Shown one piece after another: positions 46,293-55,538 of a stretch of 64,000 nt of DNA. The DNA comes from Mesonia mobilis DSM 19841 (GTDB lineage Bacteria; Bacteroidota; Bacteroidia; Flavobacteriales; Flavobacteriaceae), in NCBI RefSeq assembly GCF_000423405.1, contig NZ_AUHX01000013.1:32992-96991 (forward strand), given 5' to 3'. Positions within the stretch are counted from its first letter, which is position 1; every line of letters starts with the position of its first letter. Below the pieces are notes generated by a model. The model saw nothing but the letters and a program-made list of their open reading frames with translations, was not told where the DNA came from and did not search any database. A program made the position numbers and the translations under genes.

Positions 46293-46324
46293 AAAAAAGC
46301 CTCTTTTAAAAGGCTGCAAATGTA
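46293..46324 (-). promoter_or_regulatory. typA promoter and adjoining hairpin
   Basis: Minus strand TACATTTG at 46317-46324 (exact TAnnTTTG), directly followed by AGCCT, an 8-base loop, AGGCT and six T ending at the ATG. The transcription start is expected inside the first arm, so the mRNA would not carry the entire hairpin. Confidence 0.5.
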
Positions 46325-46384
46325 AGCTTAATTTTCTGGAAATAAAGCTTTAACCTAAAAATATAACGCTAAGTTGATAGAATG

Positions 46385-46415
46385 TTGAAATTCTACTTGT
46401 AAATACTTAGCTTTG
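46385..46415 (+). promoter_or_regulatory. Promoter of the small membrane protein gene and kdsA
   Basis: TTG (46385-46387), 20-base spacer, TAGCTTTG (46408-46415), an exact match to the Bacteroidota promoter. It is divergent from the typA promoter. Confidence 0.6.
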
Positions 46416-46433
46416 AAGCCTATCGCAAAAATT

Positions 46434-46691
46434 ATGAGGAATTTATTTTATTATTATTTCGCTATTCTTTGTCCTGCGATTTTCATTTTTTGGTTGAAAA
46501 ATGCCGAATTTATAGCGAGCAATGCTTTTTTAATTTCAATATTTAGTTACGCTTTGCTATATCGACCTTTTCTAGACGGAATGCGACTCTATCAAAAAGG
46601 CTGCATCGAAAAAGATGACATTTGGAAAATTTATATTCCTTTCAATACTTTGCGTTGGGATCATTTTAAAGAATTATACTTCAAAAAATAA
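46434..46691 (+). CDS. Small membrane protein of unknown function
   Basis: About 85 residues from the ATG at 46434. A TTG start at 46413 is possible but overlaps the -7 box. Two hydrophobic segments (FYYYFAILCPAIFIFWL and the following AFLISIFSYALLYRPFL) are followed by a basic, aromatic tail. I do not recognise a family. It lies 53 bases before kdsA and is likely co-transcribed with it. Confidence 0.6.
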   Translation: MRNLFYYYFAILCPAIFIFWLKNAEFIASNAFLISIFSYALLYRPFLDGMRLYQKGCIEKDDIWKIYIPFNTLRWDHFKELYFKK

Positions 46692-46744
46692 TAGAATTTT
46701 CACTACTGAATAATTAATTATCTTTGCTGAATAAAATTCTATTT

Positions 46745-47563
46745 ATGAAATTAGAGAACATCCCAAATATAAAGCATACCGATAAAGACAATTTTTTCTT
46801 ACTAGCAGGACCTTGCGCTATTGAAGGCGAAGAAATGGCCTTGCGCATTGCAGAAAAAGTCGTGAACATCACCGATAAACTTGGCATTCCTTACGTTTTT
46901 AAAGGAAGTTTTAAAAAAGCCAACCGTAGCCGAATTGATAGTTTTACAGGAATTGGTGATGAAAAAGCTTTAAAGATTCTACGTAAAGTTTCAGAGACTT
47001 TTAATGTTCCTACAGTAACCGATATTCACGAAATCGATGATGCAAAGAAAGCTGCAGAATATGTAGATGTTTTGCAGATTCCTGCTTTTTTAGTTCGTCA
47101 AACCGATTTAGTAGTCGCTGCGGCAGAAACCGGCAAAGTCGTTAATTTGAAGAAGGGACAATTTATGAGTCCGGAAAGTATGCAACACGCCGTAACCAAA
47201 GTAACCGATTGCAATAACGAACAGGTAATGGTTACCGATCGCGGTACCATGTTTGGCTACCAAGATCTAATCGTAGATTTTCGCGGTATCCCAACGATGA
47301 GAAAATTTGCGCCTACGGTTTTAGACGTAACGCATTCGCTACAACAACCTAACCAAAGTAGTGGCGTAACCGGTGGAAGACCTGATATGATCGAAACGAT
47401 CGCTCGTGCGGGAGTTGTAAACCATGTTGACGGACTTTTTATTGAAACGCATTTTGATCCTGCAAACGCAAAAAGTGACGGCGCCAATATGCTTGACCTT
47501 CAATATTTAGAGAAATTACTATCTAATCTTGTTGCTATTCGCAAAACCATTAGTAAATTTTAA
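46745..47563 (+). CDS. kdsA: 3-deoxy-8-phosphooctulonate synthase (Kdo-8-P synthase)
   Basis: About 272 residues from the ATG at 46745. LLAGPCAIEGEEMA, FKGSFKKANRSRIDSFTG, TDIHEID and DVTHSLQQPN are KdsA hallmarks. It condenses phosphoenolpyruvate with arabinose 5-phosphate to Kdo-8-phosphate for the inner core of lipopolysaccharide. A TTG seven codons upstream is in frame, but MKLENIPNIKHTDKDNF is the better start. It fits functionally with the nearby polysaccharide locus. Confidence 0.97.
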   Translation: MKLENIPNIKHTDKDNFFLLAGPCAIEGEEMALRIAEKVVNITDKLGIPYVFKGSFKKANRSRIDSFTGIGDEKALKILRKVSETFNVPTVTDIHEIDDAKKAAEYVDVLQIPAFLVRQTDLVVAAAETGKVVNLKKGQFMSPESMQHAVTKVTDCNNEQVMVTDRGTMFGYQDLIVDFRGIPTMRKFAPTVLDVTHSLQQPNQSSGVTGGRPDMIETIARAGVVNHVDGLFIETHFDPANAKSDGANMLDLQYLEKLLSNLVAIRKTISKF

Positions 47564-47645
47564 AATATTATTAATATTTCGGCATTTTTCTAAAGTTTTA
47601 GAATTTACATCTTAATTTTCAATTCCAACCAAAAAATTAAGAATC

Positions 47646-48797
47646 TTGAAAATTCTAAAACTTTCTTTTTTCTTCTGCATAAGCTGTTTTTTATTTTTTC
47701 CTTTTTTCAGCTTTAGTCAAGAAAAAGAAGAGAAAGGAAAGCCGAAACTAGAGTTGGGCGGCGCCGTAAGATTTAACTACATTAATTCTTCTTGGAAAGA
47801 AGAATAGAAAACAAAAGGTGGCGAATTTGGTTACGACATGATCGCCATAAAACCCAAAGCTTCTTATAAAGGTGTATTTCTTAATGCCGAATATCGTTTT
47901 TATTCTGAAGCTTTTGGCGGTGGATTTCTAAAACAAGGTTGGGTAGGTTATAAATTCAACGAGAAAAATCAGATCCACGCCGGTTTGGTTTATGTTCCTT
48001 TTGGTATTCAGCAATACAATTCAAACAACTGGTTTTTCAACATCACTTATTACGTTGGTTTAGAAGACGATCATGATATGGGTTTTAAGTATATTCACGA
48101 AGATGAAAATTTTGAATATGCTTTTGCTTTTTTTAAAAATGCTGAAGAATTAAATTTCGTTGGTGGTCAAGAAAACAATTCTAGCCGCTATGCTTATGAT
48201 GTAGTCAGCAGAAATAAAGAAACAAATCAAGTAAATGGTAATTTTGTATGGAAGTTTGGCGGGCACGTTAACCATCGCATGGGATTCTCTGCTCAATATG
48301 GGCAACTCTATAATTTAGATACCAAAGAAAACGGAGATCATTATGCTATTGCGCTTCATTATGAAGTTTATTACCACGACTGGAATTTCAAAATTAGTTT
48401 AAACCACGTAGCACATAATCCTGAAAACGGAGAAGATTCTTCTAACGATATTCTTCAAATGGGTGCTTACGGAACGCCTTACGAAATTGCAGCAGATTTT
48501 AACATTTATACGCTTTCAGCCTCTAGAAAATTTGATATTAATTGGGGTCCTTTTGAAAAAATTGAAGCTTATAATGATTTTGGATGGATGCGAAAAAAGA
48601 AAGATGAATTTGATTCTTCTCTAATGAATGTAACCGGTTTTAAAATAACAGCCGGTAACTTACTTACCTTTGTCGACTATGCGGCAGGCTATAACCATTC
48701 TTGGTTAGGCGGAAACTTTGTAGACGATTTTTCTACAGGAACGCCGGGAGCTAAATGGGAAGCAAGGTTTAATATAAATGTAGGATACTACTTTTAA
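47646..48797 (+). pseudogene. Outer-membrane porin gene with in-frame TAG at codon 54
   Basis: Reading from TTG at 47646 gives a signal peptide (MKILKLSFFFCISC, ending FSFSQ), then KLELGGAVRFNYINSSWKEE, a TAG at 47805-47807, and continues in frame as KTKGGEFGYDMIAIKP to 48797. Remaining sequence is an intact barrel (GFKYIHEDENFEYAFAFFKN, C-terminal FNINVGYYF). One base change, for instance CAG to TAG, explains it. The piece from ATG 47838 alone would lack a signal peptide. It lies 14 bases before a BCCT transporter gene and probably served as its outer-membrane channel. Confidence 0.75.
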
Positions 48798-48811
48798 TCA
48801 AAATATAATTT

Positions 48812-50422
48812 ATGGCTAAAAAAGTTACTCGAAGCGACGAAAAAAAATCAATTTTTGGGCTAGATGTTAACGGACCGGTATTTTTCACCTCCACCATTTT
48901 CATTATCGTAAGTATTGCGCTTACGATCATTTTTGAAAAGAAGGCTGAAAAAGCTTTTGCAAACATTCAACATGCAGTAGCAGAAAATGCCGACTGGTTT
49001 TTCATTCTTACCATTAACCTGTTTTTGGTATTTCTAATTTACCTCGCCGTTGGTAAATACGGTAAACTTAGAATTGGCGGACAAAAAGCCAAACCAGAAT
49101 TTAAAACTATGTCTTGGTTTGCGATGCTTTTTAGCGCCGGAATGGGGATTGGTCTACTCTTTTTTGGAGTAGCCGAACCGGTAAAACACTTACTAAGTCC
49201 GCCAACGGCAGAACCTAATACCGTTGCTGCTGCTCAAGAAGCGATGAACTTCACATTTTTACATTGGGGTTTTCACGCTTGGGGAGTTTATGCATTGGTT
49301 GGTTTAGCGCTATCCTACTTTACCTTTTCTAGAGGTTTACCTTTAACGATTCGATCGATTTTTTATCCTTTTTTAGGAGATAAAATTCACGGTAAAATTG
49401 GTGATGCCATCGATATTTTTGCGGTTTTAGCGACTCTTTTTGGGTTGGCAACTTCATTAGGTTTTGGAGTACAACAAATTGCCAGCGGTTTAAATCACGT
49501 TTTTGGCGTACCCGACGGCACATTAACTCAAGTGCTCTTAATTGCCGGTATTACCTTAATCGCAACTACCTCTGTAGTTTTAGGAGTAGACAAAGGAGTT
49601 CGAATTTTAAGTGAGTGGAATATGCGCATAGCAGTAGTTTTACTATTACTTGCGTTAATTTTAGGCCCTACTTTATTCATCTTTCGCTCATTTGTAGAAA
49701 ATACAGGTAGTTATTTTTTCAACTTCTTAAAAATCTCTACTTGGAGTGAAACCTTTGAAGGAAGTTCTTGGCAAAATGATTGGACGGTCTTTTATTGGGG
49801 CTGGTGGATTGGCTGGTCGCCATTCGTTGGGATGTTCATTGCTCGTATTTCTAAAGGAAGAACCATTCGAGAGTTTATTTTAGGAGTATTATTGGTTCCA
49901 TCTTTAGTAACTTTCTTTTGGATGTCTGCCTTCGGAAGCGTTTCTATACAACAAGCTTTAGGTGGTGACACTAATATCGTTACGGCAGTACAAGACGATG
50001 TAGCTACTGCGCTATTTATCTTCTTTGAAGATTATCCGCTTTCAATGGTTATAAATGTAGTTGCCGTAATACTAATTGCCGGATTCTTTATTACCTCTTC
50101 AGATTCAGGATCTTTAGTGGTAGATAGTTTAACTTCTGGCGGAAAAATTGAAGCTCCCGTAGGACAACGTATTTTCTGGGCAGTGACAGAAGGTACCGTA
50201 GCTGCCGTATTATTAATTGGTGGAGGTTTAGAAGCTTTGCAAACCGCGACGATCGTTACCGGTCTTCCATTTGCGGTCATACTACTCATTATGTGTTATT
50301 CGCTCTACAAAGGCTTGAAGGAAGATTACCTGAAACTCGAAAAGAAAAAATCTGAAAAACAAATGGATGACTACGAAGAAGTAGTTAAAGAAATTGTAGC
50401 AAGAAGAAATAAAAAAGACTAA
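48812..50422 (+). CDS. BCCT family betaine/choline/carnitine transporter
   Basis: 536 residues and twelve membrane helices. Signature regions: FSAGMGIGLLFFGVAEPVKH and FYWGWWIGWSPFVGMFIARI with the conserved tryptophans (quoted within 20 residues each). BCCT carriers use Na+ or H+ gradients to bring in compatible solutes such as glycine betaine, important in salt water. It lies between the broken porin gene and a universal stress protein gene (2 bases on), one operon. Confidence 0.92.
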   Translation: MAKKVTRSDEKKSIFGLDVNGPVFFTSTIFIIVSIALTIIFEKKAEKAFANIQHAVAENADWFFILTINLFLVFLIYLAVGKYGKLRIGGQKAKPEFKTMSWFAMLFSAGMGIGLLFFGVAEPVKHLLSPPTAEPNTVAAAQEAMNFTFLHWGFHAWGVYALVGLALSYFTFSRGLPLTIRSIFYPFLGDKIHGKIGDAIDIFAVLATLFGLATSLGFGVQQIASGLNHVFGVPDGTLTQVLLIAGITLIATTSVVLGVDKGVRILSEWNMRIAVVLLLLALILGPTLFIFRSFVENTGSYFFNFLKISTWSETFEGSSWQNDWTVFYWGWWIGWSPFVGMFIARISKGRTIREFILGVLLVPSLVTFFWMSAFGSVSIQQALGGDTNIVTAVQDDVATALFIFFEDYPLSMVINVVAVILIAGFFITSSDSGSLVVDSLTSGGKIEAPVGQRIFWAVTEGTVAAVLLIGGGLEALQTATIVTGLPFAVILLIMCYSLYKGLKEDYLKLEKKKSEKQMDDYEEVVKEIVARRNKKD

Positions 50423-50424
50423 CG

Positions 50425-51282
50425 ATGGAAAATGTTAAAAATATATTAGTTGCCCTAGATCTCTCTTCAATAGACAATCACCTTATTGAATACAGTTCTT
50501 ATTTAGCTGAAAAATTAGAAGTAGACAACGTTTACTTTGTACACAACATTAAGAAATATGAGATCTCTGAACTTTTTGAAGAAGAGCTTAACCAAGTTAA
50601 TTTAGACCAATTGATTGGTGACGAACTCAACGAAAAAATTGAAAACAGATTTAAAGCAAACGCCAATTGGGAAGTACTTATCTCTGAAGATTCTAACACC
50701 GAATCGCTAATTGATTATATCGTAAATAAATATCAAATTCAGCTAACTTTAGTTGGTAATAAAAATGCGAAAGAAGGTACAGGAGTAGTAACTGCTAAAT
50801 TACTTCGACTGTTAAAATGTAGCATTTTAAGTATCCCAAAAACGGCTCGCTTAAGTCTAAATAATATTTGGGTAGGTACAGATTTTTCAGGACATTCTCG
50901 AAAATCATTTCAATTTGTAGAGCAATTAAGGAGTAAATTAGATTTAACTGTAAATGCAGTTCATGTTTACCAAGTACCTATTCAATTTTCACCTTATGTT
51001 CCTAAAGCCGATGCGATGGTTAAAATTGAAAAACACCTTCAGCAAAAATCTACAAAATACTTCAGCAAATTTGTGATTTCTAAACCAGAAAACACTGAGC
51101 TAATCTATGCAAAAGATAAGAGTATTTCTGAAAAATTTTTAGTTGAAATCGAAAAGAAACAACCAGATCTAGTGGTACTTTCAGATAAAGGCGGCAACAA
51201 TATTTCATCTTTATTAATTGGTAGCTTAACCGAAGAACTTTTTGATGAAAGCTTAACCGCTCCGCTGCTTATAGTGAAATAA
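50425..51282 (+). CDS. Universal stress protein, tandem two-domain form
   Basis: 285 residues with two UspA folds: first from NILVALDLSSIDNHLIEYS, second from NNIWVGTDFSGHSRKSFQF. The C-terminal part LVVLSDKGGNNISSLLIGS matches a loosely conserved ATP-binding loop. Usp domains attached to or next to transporters often modulate them; placement 2 bases after the BCCT gene suggests that. Terminator follows at 51312. Confidence 0.88.
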   Translation: MENVKNILVALDLSSIDNHLIEYSSYLAEKLEVDNVYFVHNIKKYEISELFEEELNQVNLDQLIGDELNEKIENRFKANANWEVLISEDSNTESLIDYIVNKYQIQLTLVGNKNAKEGTGVVTAKLLRLLKCSILSIPKTARLSLNNIWVGTDFSGHSRKSFQFVEQLRSKLDLTVNAVHVYQVPIQFSPYVPKADAMVKIEKHLQQKSTKYFSKFVISKPENTELIYAKDKSISEKFLVEIEKKQPDLVVLSDKGGNNISSLLIGSLTEELFDESLTAPLLIVK

Positions 51283-51311
51283 TTAATTATAGAAATACGA
51301 GTTTTCTTCAT

Positions 51312-51341
51312 AATAAAAGCCTTCAATTGAAGGCTTTTATT
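51312..51341 (+). terminator. Terminator of the porin-BCCT-usp operon
   Basis: A 30-base perfect palindrome, AATAAAAGCCTTCAA and its complement, ending in TTTTATT. Confidence 0.8.
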
Positions 51342-51379
51342 ATTTTAGTGTCCTAATTATTCAACTTAACTAATTCAAT

Positions 51380-53305
51380 ATGAAAATTAAATATTTACTG
51401 CTTCATTTAATTTGCTTGTTTTTCGTTATTTCTTGTCAGAAAGAAACTTCATCTAAAGAGAAATCAGATAAAGATATTGGCGATATAAATTTTTCGAAAA
51501 AATACCCAAAATCTGGCGACACACTAACCATTAGTTCTAAAAATCCTATTGATCATGAAGCCTATTTTTTATACGCGATAAACAAAAACATTTACGCAAA
51601 TGAATTTGAGTTTTTAAAAAATAATGAAAGCTATGAAGCTAAAGTCATAATACCAGACTCTGCACAAGTTTTAGTTTTTAATTTTAATAATAACGAAAAA
51701 ACTCTACATAATGATCATCAAGGTTTTAGCACTTATGTATATGATCAAGAAAATATGCCTATAGCTAACGCGTCTTCCGGAAAGGCCTATATATACAAAT
51801 ATTTCGGATATAAATTTGATACTGAACCAAAAACAGATTCACTGCTAAATTGGTTAGAAAAAGATTTTGAAAAATATCCTGAAACCCAAAGTACTTGGGA
51901 TAGATTTTATGTTCAGCTTTTAAAAGAAAAAGATAAAAACGCAGCTGAAGAATATGCAAATAAAAGAATTGCTCATTATGAAAATATCACTCCAAAGGTA
52001 GAGAAAAACAAGGTTAAAGTTATAGAGTTATATTCTATTCTAGGTAAAAAAGAAAAAGCAGAAGAGCTGGAAAATATAGCTAGAAAAGAATTTCCCAGAG
52101 GCGAGATGATGAAAGAAAAGTACATTTCAGAAATCACTAATGTTGAAGATATCCATAAAAAAGTGTATTTATATGATCGTCTTCAGAAAGAATATAAAGC
52201 CTCAGAGTTAGGAGATAAAAATTCTTACCTACTAACGCAAATTGCAAATACCTATGTAGAAGAAGGAAATTGGGATCTTTTTCTTGAATACAGTAGTAAA
52301 ATTAAAGATCCTGTAGCTTTAGCAAGCTTATATAATTCTGTTGCTTGGGACCAAGCAGAAAATGATGAAAATTTAGCAGAAGTAAAAAAAATAAGTGCAA
52401 AATCGTTAAGCTTACTTGAGAACGAAAAAGAAAGTTTAAATAATAAACCAAGTTATACTACAACGAAAGAATATCGAACAAAAATTTCAAGTTCATACCA
52501 AATGTATGCAGATACTTATGCCTTCATTCTAAACAAACTAGGAGAAAACCAAGAAGCTATTAAATATGCAAAAATAGCTGTAGGCGAAGGCTTTAACACA
52601 GATATTAATGAGAGATTTGTTCAGTTTTTAATCGATGATGAAAACTTTAAAGCAGCGCAACAGTCTTCTTCAAAATTCATCGAAGAAAATCAGGCTAATG
52701 AAAAAATTAAGGAATATTTTAAAGTTTCTTATCAAAAAAATAATCCCTCAACTAGTGCCGTTAATTTAGAAAGCGAGTTACGCAAACTTGAAAGTAAAGG
52801 GGAAACTAAGGCTTTTGAAGATCTTAAAAAGGAGAAAATGAACACTCCTGCTCCTAATTTCACACTGAAGAGTTTAGATATTGAAAGTTTAAGTTTATCA
52901 GATCTAAAAGGAAAAACAGTAATTCTTGACTTTTGGGCTAACTGGTGCGCGCCTTGTAAAGCATCTTTTCCTGGAATGAAAGAAGTCGTTGAGCAATACC
53001 AAAATAACGATCAAGTAGTTATTCTATTTATCAACACCTTCGAAAATGAACCTATTGAAGAAAGAATTACTAAATCTAAAGAATTTTTAAACAGTAAAGA
53101 ATACCCGTTTAGAGTTTTATTAGACACTCCTATTAAAGATTCTAGAGATTTTAAAGTTGCCCAACTATACGATATTAAAGGAATACCAACTAAAGTAATT
53201 ATTGATCCTAAAGGAAATATTGCCTTTAAAAAAGTAGGCTACAATAGTAATAACGAACAGATGATCAAAGAAATACAAATGATGGTTGAATTGAGTCAAC
53301 AATAA
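51380..53305 (+). CDS. TlpA-like thioredoxin-domain lipoprotein with TPR-type middle
   Basis: 641 residues. Lipoprotein signal (FFVISCQKE, Cys about 19). Residues about 130-460 are alpha-helical repeats resembling TPR (YSILGKKEKAEELENIA, KLGENQEAIKYAKIAVG). C-terminal domain (about 490-640) is a TlpA/AhpC-type thioredoxin with the active site FWANWCAPCKASFP. It probably reduces disulfides at the periplasmic face. Single gene flanked by two terminators. Confidence 0.85.
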   Translation: MKIKYLLLHLICLFFVISCQKETSSKEKSDKDIGDINFSKKYPKSGDTLTISSKNPIDHEAYFLYAINKNIYANEFEFLKNNESYEAKVIIPDSAQVLVFNFNNNEKTLHNDHQGFSTYVYDQENMPIANASSGKAYIYKYFGYKFDTEPKTDSLLNWLEKDFEKYPETQSTWDRFYVQLLKEKDKNAAEEYANKRIAHYENITPKVEKNKVKVIELYSILGKKEKAEELENIARKEFPRGEMMKEKYISEITNVEDIHKKVYLYDRLQKEYKASELGDKNSYLLTQIANTYVEEGNWDLFLEYSSKIKDPVALASLYNSVAWDQAENDENLAEVKKISAKSLSLLENEKESLNNKPSYTTTKEYRTKISSSYQMYADTYAFILNKLGENQEAIKYAKIAVGEGFNTDINERFVQFLIDDENFKAAQQSSSKFIEENQANEKIKEYFKVSYQKNNPSTSAVNLESELRKLESKGETKAFEDLKKEKMNTPAPNFTLKSLDIESLSLSDLKGKTVILDFWANWCAPCKASFPGMKEVVEQYQNNDQVVILFINTFENEPIEERITKSKEFLNSKEYPFRVLLDTPIKDSRDFKVAQLYDIKGIPTKVIIDPKGNIAFKKVGYNSNNEQMIKEIQMMVELSQQ

Positions 53306-53323
53306 AATCTTAACTATCTCTAC

Positions 53324-53357
53324 AAAAAAAGCCTCACAAAATTTGTGAGGCTTTTTT
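53324..53357. terminator. Strong terminator after the TlpA-like gene
   Basis: AAAAAAAGCCTCACAAA with its inverted copy and TTTTTT; 11-bp GC-containing stem. Confidence 0.9.
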
Positions 53358-53393
53358 CGTTCACCAACTTGCAAATCTCATATTTTTAAATTT

Positions 53394-53410
53394 ACTTTGT
53401 TTTTCAAAGT
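53394..53410. promoter_or_regulatory. Palindromic operator candidate 1
   Basis: ACTTTGTTTTTCAAAGT: 6-bp inverted arms, 9 bases before the ATG at 53420, over the expected -7 box (TACTTTG-like). It is followed by ACTTTAAA, so a further AAAGTACTTT palindrome overlaps it. Confidence 0.65.
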
Positions 53411-53419
53411 ACTTTAAAT

Positions 53420-54031
53420 ATGCAAAAAGATTATTTTAAAGACATTTCAGAAATTAAAGATTTGATGAATAGATCGTCAAGATTTATATCACTAAGTGGT
53501 TTGTCTGGTATTTTAGCCGGTTGTTATGCATTAATCGGTGCTGCGGTAGCTTACCTTTACTTTCTTCCGCCGGCCATTAATATAGATTATTCTTCAACCA
53601 AAGAAATTAAGGTAAACTATATCATTCTAGATCTTATACTTGTCGCCACTTTTAGCATTGTTACCGCAATTATCTTAACGATGAAAAAAGCAAAAAGCAA
53701 CCAAGAAAAAATTTGGGATGCCACCACCCAGCGACTATTACTTAATTTTATGGTTCCGTTGGCAGCAGGCGGTGTTTATATTCTTATCCAAGCCTATCAA
53801 AATCATTTCGGACTAAGTGCCGCGTTGATGCTTATTTTCTACGGACTCGCTTTAGTGAACGCTTCAAAATTCACTATTGGTAATGTTCAATTTTTAGGTT
53901 ATGCTGAAATTATTTTAGGTTTAATTTGTGCTGCATTTCCCGGTTATGGTTTATATTTTTGGGCTTTAGGTTTTGGTGTGCTTCATATCGTTTACGGAAC
54001 CTTAATGTATAGAGCAGAAAAAAAACAATAG
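53420..54031 (+). CDS. Membrane protein of unknown function, first gene of the CreD cluster
   Basis: 203 residues with about six membrane helices (for example LSGILAGCYALIGAAVAYLY and LLNFMVPLAAGGVYILIQA). I do not recognise a named family with certainty. It is directly followed by a winged-helix regulator (TTG start 1 base after this stop), so they are translated together. A palindrome like those before 54385 and 55539 overlies its promoter region; autoregulation of the pair is likely. Confidence 0.75.
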   Translation: MQKDYFKDISEIKDLMNRSSRFISLSGLSGILAGCYALIGAAVAYLYFLPPAINIDYSSTKEIKVNYIILDLILVATFSIVTAIILTMKKAKSNQEKIWDATTQRLLLNFMVPLAAGGVYILIQAYQNHFGLSAALMLIFYGLALVNASKFTIGNVQFLGYAEIILGLICAAFPGYGLYFWALGFGVLHIVYGTLMYRAEKKQ

Positions 54032-54032
54032 A

Positions 54033-54332
54033 TTGAGTATTATAGATAACATTAATAAGCTTTTTGATCACCGAATTCGATTGGGAATTATGTCGATCTT
54101 GATGGTGAATGAAAAGGTGAACTTTAAACGCTTAAAAGAATTGCTAGAAGTGACCGATGGTAATCTTGCGAGCCATATTAAAGCGCTCGAAAAAGCCGAA
54201 TACATTATTGTTGAAAAATCGTTTATCGATCGTAAACCTAACACCCAATATATGGCAACAAAACTCGGAAGAGCCGAATTTAAAAAGCATATTGAAGCTT
54301 TAGAGAACATCATTAAAAAGCAAATGAACTAA
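54033..54332 (+). CDS. Winged-helix transcriptional regulator (HTH_34/MarR-like)
   Basis: 99 residues with TTG start 1 base after the previous stop codon. The pattern LFDHRIRLGIMSILMVNEKV (helix 1), FKRLKELLEVTDGNLASHIKAL (recognition region; quoted part LLEVTDGNLASHIKALE) and a wing KPNTQYMATKLGRAEF match the PF13601-type winged helix. Probably a dimeric repressor. The three ACTTTG(n5)CAAAGT palindromes in this cluster are the obvious candidates for its operator; that is inference from position and symmetry. Confidence 0.85.
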   Translation: MSIIDNINKLFDHRIRLGIMSILMVNEKVNFKRLKELLEVTDGNLASHIKALEKAEYIIVEKSFIDRKPNTQYMATKLGRAEFKKHIEALENIIKKQMN

Positions 54333-54353
54333 ACTAAAAAATTTTATTCATCT

Positions 54354-54370
54354 ACTTTGAATTTCAAAGT
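54354..54370. promoter_or_regulatory. Palindromic operator candidate 2
   Basis: ACTTTGAATTTCAAAGT: perfect 8-1-8 palindrome, 14 bases before the ATG at 54385. Identical to the copy at 55505. Confidence 0.7.
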
Positions 54371-54384
54371 GAAAACTAAAAGAT

Positions 54385-54705
54385 ATGACACTCTCCAACT
54401 CACTATTTCACCTCAATTTTACTCAACTAAGTAAACGAGCTTTACAAGGGATTTTTTTAGCTCTTCTCCTCTTTTCAATTTTAATATTAATTATTGGTGA
54501 AGTTGAATCCTGGATTTACATCCCGATGTTCACCGTGAGTATTGGCAGCGCTTGTGGCGGAATTTTTTTTCACCTAATTAGTGAAAATTGGTTTGCAAAA
54601 TCTAACTATAAATTTTTGATAAACGCAGCTTGTGCACTTGTATTTTTAGTAGGTTTTTGGCTGAGTTTAGTTTTTGGATTAGCGCAAGTAGGACTTTGGG
54701 ATTAA
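54385..54705 (+). CDS. Small membrane protein of the CreD cluster
   Basis: 106 residues with three predicted membrane helices (GIFLALLLFSILILIIGE, YIPMFTVSIGSACGGIFFHL, AACALVFLVGFWLSLVFGL). Family not recognised. It ends 11 bases before the MpaB-type gene and has its own palindrome-covered promoter. Confidence 0.7.
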   Translation: MTLSNSLFHLNFTQLSKRALQGIFLALLLFSILILIIGEVESWIYIPMFTVSIGSACGGIFFHLISENWFAKSNYKFLINAACALVFLVGFWLSLVFGLAQVGLWD

Positions 54706-54716
54706 ATACAAAAACT

Positions 54717-55484
54717 ATGAAAACTTACTTTGTTCAACAAGATTCTATTGTTCGTAAAATCTGGGGAAACGCCGATACCGTGATGTTCATTTTTGCCGGC
54801 GCCGCAGCAGAGTTTGCACTAAATAAAGCGGTAGACTGGTTATACTTTACCGGTAAGTTGCCAAAAGATCCGTTAGGAAGATTATTTTCTACGGTAAATT
54901 ATGCAAAAGTTATTGTGTTTGCTGAAGAAAAATTAGCCATCCAGGCCATTGAACAAATGAATCATATTCACCAAAAAGTGGAAGAAAAACGCGGTTATAA
55001 TATTCCGGATTGGGCTTATCGTGATGTGCTGTTTATGCTCATTGATTATTCTATTAGAGCTTACGAAAGTTTAGAACGAAAATTAACTTCCGCAGAAAAA
55101 GAAGAAGCTTTTTCCGTTTTTAATCGTGTGGGTAAATTAATGCAAGTTCCCGGTTTACCTCAAAGTTTTGAAGCTTGGGAAATTCAGCGGAAACAACAAC
55201 TTCAGGAAAATTTCGCGTATAGTGAGTTCACTAAAGATCTTTTTATTCAGTATAAAAAACACTTAGGCTTTTTTCGTTACCGGTTAGTTTTAGAAGCTCA
55301 AATTTTGCTGGTACCTCAACCCATTAGGAAACTTCTCGATTTTAGAAATCTCTCCATATTAACAATCATTATCCCAATCTATAAATTAAGCCGAAAGCTA
55401 AAATTAGACAGTTTTTTTAAAGAAATTATTTTACCTAAAACGTACAAAGAAGAAATTAAAGCGCTCGATCGCATTACTAACTAA
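54717..55484 (+). CDS. MpaB-family (DUF2236) oxygenase-like protein
   Basis: About 255 residues from ATG at 54717; an ORF extension to 54630 overlaps the previous gene and is disfavoured. DUF2236 features: GNADTVMFIFAGAAAEFAL, AIEQMNHIHQKVEEKRGYN with the candidate heme-ligand His, and VGKLMQVPGLPQSFEAWE. Characterised members are heme oxygenases acting on isoprenoid chains (MpaB) or polyisoprene (latex-clearing protein). A hydrophobic C-terminal part may be a membrane contact. Next to a COQ4-like gene, so an isoprenoid-quinone substrate is a hypothesis. Confidence 0.8.
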   Translation: MKTYFVQQDSIVRKIWGNADTVMFIFAGAAAEFALNKAVDWLYFTGKLPKDPLGRLFSTVNYAKVIVFAEEKLAIQAIEQMNHIHQKVEEKRGYNIPDWAYRDVLFMLIDYSIRAYESLERKLTSAEKEEAFSVFNRVGKLMQVPGLPQSFEAWEIQRKQQLQENFAYSEFTKDLFIQYKKHLGFFRYRLVLEAQILLVPQPIRKLLDFRNLSILTIIIPIYKLSRKLKLDSFFKEIILPKTYKEEIKALDRITN

Positions 55485-55504
55485 CACTGTTTTTTTATCT
55501 ATAA

Positions 55505-55521
55505 ACTTTGAATTTCAAAGT
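55505..55521. promoter_or_regulatory. Palindromic operator candidate 3
   Basis: ACTTTGAATTTCAAAGT, identical to 54354-54370, 17 bases before the ATG at 55539, followed by ACTTTAAA as at site 1. Confidence 0.7.
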
Positions 55522-55538
55522 ACTTTAAAACTTTAATT

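Noticed and set aside
47805..47807. TAG in the porin gene as a pyrrolysine codon
   Set aside because: No pylT or pylS is visible in the window, the lineage is not known to use it, and a signal-peptide porin is an unlikely target.
54630..54716. N-terminal extension of the MpaB-like protein
   Set aside because: It overlaps the preceding gene by 75 bases and its residues look like an out-of-frame reading of that gene; ATG at 54717 fits the family.
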